From DRVV01 sp964487415 (lineage in GTDB: Archaea > Thermoproteota > Bathyarchaeia > Bathyarchaeales > Bathycorpusculaceae): a stretch of DNA of 8,575 nucleotides. The translations under genes were made by a program, and so were the position numbers. A model generated the notes under the pieces. It had not been told where the DNA came from, ran no database searches, and saw only the letters and a list, made by a program, of their open reading frames with translations. Every line of letters starts with the position of its first letter. Within the stretch, counting starts at the first letter, position 1. The stretch spans positions 1 through 8,575 of the forward strand of contig CAZAPQ010000104.1 in NCBI GenBank assembly GCA_964487415.1, given 5' to 3'. Below, piece by piece: positions 5,568-8,575 of the stretch.

Positions 5568-6476
5568 GTGAAGATTAAAAACCCTTTTGCCTCCCCTCCC
5601 CCTCTGCAAGAGGTTATTGATGTTTCAATGCGAAAGTTGAAAGTCCAGCAGTACAAGATATCACAAGCCTCTTTCAGATTGAAGGAAAGAGATAAACTGC
5701 TTTTCCAAAGTTGTGTAACCGCCTTAAATAATAATAACAAAGAGAGGGCAGCTATCTGCGCCAGCGAACTTGCAGAGGTTAGGAAACTAATAAGCTTTCT
5801 CCAACAAGTAGAACTTGCAATTGAAAGGGTTATCCTAAGACTCGAAACGATAAAGGAGTTAAGCTACATAGTCGTCGATTTGAAACCAGCCCTTAAAGTG
5901 TTGCAGGATGTTTCAAAACAGCTCTATGCAGTTTTGCCTGAGGTTTCGCTGGAATTAAAAGAAGTTAATAATGTGATAAGCGAGACTATGTACTCAACTA
6001 GAATATCCGAGGAAAAAATGGTGATACCTGCAGGCAAAGCAACCTTGGAGGGTGAGCAGATCCTAGAAGAAGTTTCAGCTTTCCTAGAAAAGGAGTTAAA
6101 CGAAAAACTTCCAGAACCACCTGTTGACATCCCTCCGGCAAGCGTAGCAAAAGTGCAAGCCAAGGAACCAATCAGACAAATGGTGGCTTTAGAAGCTTCA
6201 TGCTCTCATGTTTCCGGCAAGGAATCCATCAGTGGGGACGAGGGGTGTAACGGGAACTTCTTCTCAGTGAAAAGGTCTGAAATTCAAGAGGTTTCTCTCA
6301 AAGTCAGAAAGACATCCCTTGAGGAAGCATTGTTAGAGTATGTACGGCAAAGTGGCGGAGAAATAGACTTAGTGCGATGTTCTCGTGAGTTGGACGCTCC
6401 CTGTGATGAAGTTGAAAAAGCCTTGCATAGCTTGGGCTCAAAAGGTAAAATAAGGATAGAAGTGGCGAGAGGTTGA
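5568..6476 (+). CDS. cdvB: CdvB: ESCRT-III protein with MIM2 motif and C-terminal winged helix
   Basis: CdvB is the ESCRT-III subunit recruited by CdvA and remodelled by CdvC during membrane scission. This protein has 302 residues. An in-frame TAG at 5556-5558 makes the GTG at 5568 the earliest possible start, and a GGCGGAGGGA purine-rich SD precedes it closely. Residues 13-175 are the ESCRT-III helical core, similar to the first gene of the cluster (RDKLLFQSCV, ASELAEVRKL, IERVILRLETIKEL). Residues 180-190 (KLPEPPVDIPP) are a MIM2 motif for the MIT domain of CdvC. A low-complexity linker (191-245) follows. Residues 247-302 are a short winged-helix domain (SLEEALLEYVRQSGGEIDLV, then SRELDAPCDEVEKALHSLGS, then KGKIRIEV) that ends at its second wing strand, as in the broken winged helix of Sulfolobus CdvB that binds CdvA. 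It lies 33 nt after cdvA and 4 nt before cdvC. Confidence 0.9.
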   Translation: MKIKNPFASPPPLQEVIDVSMRKLKVQQYKISQASFRLKERDKLLFQSCVTALNNNNKERAAICASELAEVRKLISFLQQVELAIERVILRLETIKELSYIVVDLKPALKVLQDVSKQLYAVLPEVSLELKEVNNVISETMYSTRISEEKMVIPAGKATLEGEQILEEVSAFLEKELNEKLPEPPVDIPPASVAKVQAKEPIRQMVALEASCSHVSGKESISGDEGCNGNFFSVKRSEIQEVSLKVRKTSLEEALLEYVRQSGGEIDLVRCSRELDAPCDEVEKALHSLGSKGKIRIEVARG

Positions 6477-6480
6477 AGCG

Positions 6481-7650
6481 ATGGAAGCTTCCCAAGAACT
6501 TGAAAAGGCAGCGACAAATTATGCTTTGGAGGCTATCCGCTTAGATAAGCAAGGCGCGAGAGGCATGGCTATAACGATGTATCAGAAAGCCGTAGAAAGC
6601 CTTCTTAAGCTTGTTCAACTATATCCTGAATACAGCCTAAACAAGATTTACATTCAAAGAGCCATAGCCTACCAAGAAAGGATTAAGGTGCTTCAGGGGG
6701 CCATAGGCCCAACCGGGCCGCAGGCAGAGGTAAAGGATGCTGAGGATGCAAAGTCGCTTTCTGAAGATAGAAAGGCTAGTTATGAGGAGTTAATTATTAA
6801 GGAAAAGCCTAATGTCAAGTGGGATGATGTTGTTGGCCTTGAAACAGCCAAAAGGGCCATAAAAGAGGCAATAGTTTATCCCGTTCAGAGGCCGGATCTA
6901 TTCCCGTTGGGCTGGCCGAGGGGAATTCTCCTCTTTGGACCTCCGGGCTGCGGTAAAACCCTGTTAGCTGCAGCCGTGGCCACAGAAATAAATGCTGTTT
7001 TTATGTCGGTGGATGCTGCTTCAATAATGTCCAAGTGGCTTGGCGAGGCTGAGCAAAATGTTTCCCGTCTCTTCGAATCTGCAAGGAAATATGCCACAGA
7101 AGAAAAGAAACCAGCAATAATATTTATTGACGAATTAGATTCGCTTATGGGGAAGCATTCCAACGAAGTAGGCGGGGAGGTTAGGGTTCGAAATCAATTC
7201 TTAAAGGAAATGGATGGAATAATAGATAAGGGCAAAAACCTTCATGTATACATAATAGGCGCTACGAACAAACCATGGGATTTAGACTGGCCATTCATTA
7301 GACGCTTCCAGAAAAGAATTCTTGTACCCCTGCCAGACTTCCATGCCCGCTTAATGATGTTTAAACATTACATACGCAACATTCCACTGGCTTCAGACGT
7401 CGATCTCCATGAATTGGCTAGGCTCTCTGAGGGCTTCTCAGGAAGCGACATTAAGGATGTCTGTCAATCAGCACACTTGAAGGTTGTAGGCGAATTTTTC
7501 GAATCCGGTCAGGCGGCTAACAAGCTGGCCAAGCCAAGACCCCTAAGAATGAGTGATTTCAGGCAAATCCTTGAGGAAAGAAAACCAAGCGTCTCCCTCG
7601 ACATGTTAACGCTTTATAATCGCTGGTTCGAAGCCTTTAAAGCTCTTTAA
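6481..7650 (+). CDS. cdvC: CdvC: Vps4-like AAA ATPase with N-terminal MIT domain
   Basis: This 389-residue protein is the hexameric ATPase that pulls ESCRT-III subunits out of division polymers. Residues 3-75 form a three-helix MIT domain (YALEAIRLDKQGARGMAITM and the following helices) that should bind the MIM2 motifs of both ESCRT-III proteins encoded upstream. A linker (76-110) leads to the AAA module. It contains VKWDDVVGLE (112-121), Walker A GPPGCGKT (153-160), the pore loop KWLGEAE (185-191), Walker B IIFIDELD (213-220), sensor 1 ATNKPWDLD (261-269, Asn263), the arginine fingers Arg274 and Arg275 in PFIRRFQKRI, and GFSGSDIKDVC (318-328) for sensor 2. The C-terminal helix (371-389, SVSLDMLTLYNRWFEAFKAL) matches Vps4/CdvC enzymes. 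All catalytic residues are present, so it should be active. The ATG lies 4 nt after cdvB, so translation is probably coupled. It is the last gene of the operon. Confidence 0.95.
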   Translation: MEASQELEKAATNYALEAIRLDKQGARGMAITMYQKAVESLLKLVQLYPEYSLNKIYIQRAIAYQERIKVLQGAIGPTGPQAEVKDAEDAKSLSEDRKASYEELIIKEKPNVKWDDVVGLETAKRAIKEAIVYPVQRPDLFPLGWPRGILLFGPPGCGKTLLAAAVATEINAVFMSVDAASIMSKWLGEAEQNVSRLFESARKYATEEKKPAIIFIDELDSLMGKHSNEVGGEVRVRNQFLKEMDGIIDKGKNLHVYIIGATNKPWDLDWPFIRRFQKRILVPLPDFHARLMMFKHYIRNIPLASDVDLHELARLSEGFSGSDIKDVCQSAHLKVVGEFFESGQAANKLAKPRPLRMSDFRQILEERKPSVSLDMLTLYNRWFEAFKAL

Positions 7651-7758
7651 TAGGGGCGCCGGGATGGAGAAACTTGGAGAAAATAATTTTCTATTTCTTA
7701 GAAACCCTTCTCCCCCTCCATAAATTCTCTCCAAGTTCCATAATCCACGGCGCCCCTA
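7651..7758. repeat. 108-bp imperfect inverted repeat between convergent genes
   Basis: The outer arms are perfect: TAGGGGCGCCG (7651-7661) and CGGCGCCCCTA (7748-7758). Inside them, GGAT (7662-7665) pairs with ATCC (7743-7746) across one unpaired base on the right. After an internal loop, AACTTGGAGA (7671-7680) pairs exactly with TCTCCAAGTT (7728-7737), and the pairing then fades into an AT- and pyrimidine-rich loop of about 40 nt. The element starts directly after the cdvC stop codon, and its last three bases form the mobB stop codon. Because it folds on both strands it may terminate or stabilise both convergent transcripts. A MITE-like element with 11-bp terminal repeats is the alternative; no target-site duplication or transposase is visible. 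Confidence 0.7.
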
Positions 7759-8289
7759 AGCCCTTGATTTATTAATAGCATTCTCAACAACATCTACTAT
7801 TAAATTTTCATCTTTTAAAACGTCTATGTATGGAACATTTAAGTTAAGCCCCTCAGGCCGATGGGGTCCTGTGAAGGCAATTATGGGATTAAAAGTTTTT
7901 AAGGCTTCTAAGGCTTCTTCAGCGGATTTTAAAGACACAATCTTAGGTATCTTCTCATTTTTTTGAAGAATATTCCTGAATCCTTCTATTAGAACAACAT
8001 CAATTCCTTTGCATTTTTCTAGTATCTGCTCCAGCGACAATGTGCTTGTATCTATATTTTCAATAATGGCTATCTCGTTTGGGGCAACACTTATCGCCAT
8101 CTTTGCACCGGACATCTTAAATCTCCAGGTGTCCTTACCAGCAGTATCTATCGTAAAATTCTCTTCTGGAATGTGCTTAATAGCAGCAATTTTATAGCCT
8201 CTCTTGCTTAACCCCCTTATTAGGGCCTCAATTACGGTTGTTTTTCCAGATTTTTTGCTTCCCACGACAGCTACAACTTTTACTTCCAA
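7756..8289 (-). CDS. mobB: MobB-like GTP-binding protein of molybdopterin cofactor synthesis
   Basis: This 177-residue P-loop GTPase is thought to assist MobA in forming the dinucleotide form of the molybdenum or tungsten cofactor. Residues 10-17 are the Walker A motif GSKKSGKT. Residues 38-63 (KHIPEENFTIDTAGKDTWRF, then KMSGA) are the MobB-specific segment. DVVLIEGFR (about 98-106) is the Walker B-like strand with the conserved EGF, and IPKIV is also typical. The length is normal for a single-domain MobB. It starts at TTG 8289 behind a GGGTGG SD, 9 nt after the stop codon of the upstream winged-helix-like gene, with which it probably forms an operon. A tungsten- or molybdenum-dependent enzyme elsewhere in the genome is implied. 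The stop codon lies within the right arm of the 7651-7758 inverted repeat. Confidence 0.9.
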   Translation of the reverse strand: MEVKVVAVVGSKKSGKTTVIEALIRGLSKRGYKIAAIKHIPEENFTIDTAGKDTWRFKMSGAKMAISVAPNEIAIIENIDTSTLSLEQILEKCKGIDVVLIEGFRNILQKNEKIPKIVSLKSAEEALEALKTFNPIIAFTGPHRPEGLNLNVPYIDVLKDENLIVDVVENAINKSRA

Positions 8290-8298
8290 ATTTCCACC

Positions 8299-8575
8299 CT
8301 ATTTTTCCATCTCTTCTTCAAAAATTCTCTTTAATGTGTTCTTTTCGATCTTAAGATCCTTTGAAAGATTCTTTATCCATCCTATGTAGCTCCTAAAAAC
8401 GTTCTGCATTATTTCTGCCTTTTCGTCACTCGGTAGCTCCTTTTCTTCAGCGAGGAGTAATGCAAACCATTTACCCATATCGGAGAGCCTGTAAACCTTA
8501 ACCCATGCAGTGCGTTCCTTACTCTCAACTTTTTCCATTTCCTCCATCAAAACTCCGAGCTTGGTTAAAGTCTTC
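8299..8575 (-). CDS. Partial winged-helix-like protein (5' end outside window)
   Basis: The minus-strand frame stays open to the end of the window, giving at least 91 residues. The visible N-terminal part, KTLTKLGVLMEEME followed by WVKVYRLSDMGKWFALLL, looks like the recognition helix and wing of a winged-helix regulator, in which a Y-R-L-(T/S)-x-x-G-K motif closes the domain. The C-terminal half is charged and helical (ELPSDEKAEIMQNVFRSYIG onward). An ATG at 8547 with GGAG upstream could instead start a self-contained 82-residue protein, but that would cut the apparent winged-helix domain, so I prefer the partial reading. It lies 9 nt upstream of mobB. Target and ligand are unknown. Confidence 0.6.
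   Translation of the reverse strand, partial: KTLTKLGVLMEEMEKVESKERTAWVKVYRLSDMGKWFALLLAEEKELPSDEKAEIMQNVFRSYIGWIKNLSKDLKIEKNTLKRIFEEEMEK

Noticed and set aside
4158..7650. Assignment of the ESCRT genes to an Asgard archaeon.
   Set aside because: The cluster includes a PRC-barrel CdvA and a CdvB-type winged helix, which fit TACK archaea; ESCRT-I, ESCRT-II or ubiquitin-system genes expected beside Asgard ESCRT genes are not seen.
7651..7758. The inverted repeat as an H/ACA RNA, tRNA or riboswitch.
   Set aside because: There is no ACA or H box in the correct place, no tRNA features, and it lies at the 3' ends of both neighbouring genes, where a riboswitch would not act.
8009..8389. Plus-strand frames opposite mobB and the winged-helix-like gene.
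   Set aside because: They mirror a well-supported MobB reading and carry no motifs.
1..8575. CRISPR arrays, transposases, integrase sites or prophage genes.
   Set aside because: No regularly spaced direct repeats and no mobile-element proteins are visible; the gene content is core archaeal metabolism and cell division.

Overview
This window reads as a chromosome segment of a TACK-lineage archaeon, most likely Bathyarchaeia or a close relative. That is inferred from gene content: a CdvA/CdvB/CdvC (ESCRT-type) division locus, a fused HdrA-MvhD electron-bifurcation subunit, archaeal TATA-like promoters including an apparently leaderless one, and frequent TTG/GTG starts behind Shine-Dalgarno (SD) sequences. 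Asgard archaea also have ESCRT proteins, but a CdvA with a PRC-barrel fits TACK archaea. No 16S gene or other decisive marker is present.

Layout. 1-1191 (+) is the 3' part of a heterodisulfide reductase HdrA fused to an MvhD-type iron-sulfur domain. 1229-1714 (+) is an Lrp/AsnC-like regulator with its own promoter. It overlaps by 33 bp, tail to tail, an APC-family amino-acid permease (1682-2992, -). The permease follows a small HExxH metallopeptidase-like protein (2994-3497, -) with a 1-nt gap. 3595-3661 (+) holds what I read as a box C/D guide sRNA with its own promoter. Its D' guide pairs with the universally conserved ACCUCGAU segment of 23S rRNA, placing E. coli-numbered C2498 at the modification position. 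3711-3932 (-) is a small membrane protein.

The centrepiece is a tight four-gene (+) cluster at 4158-7650: an ESCRT-III protein without a winged helix, a CdvA (PRC-barrel, coiled coil, C-terminal binding peptide), a second ESCRT-III (CdvB) with a C-terminal winged helix, and a Vps4-like AAA ATPase (CdvC) with an N-terminal MIT domain. Both ESCRT-III proteins carry proline-rich MIM2-like motifs for the MIT domain, and CdvA ends in a peptide suited to bind the CdvB winged helix. The operon therefore encodes a nearly self-contained recruitment, polymerisation and disassembly machine for membrane scission.

A 108-bp imperfect inverted repeat (7651-7758) fills the gap to a convergent pair on the - strand: MobB-like GTPase (7756-8289) and a winged-helix-like protein running off the window end (8299-8575). 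No intergenic stretch exceeds 300 bases. I see no tRNA, rRNA, CRISPR array or transposase gene.
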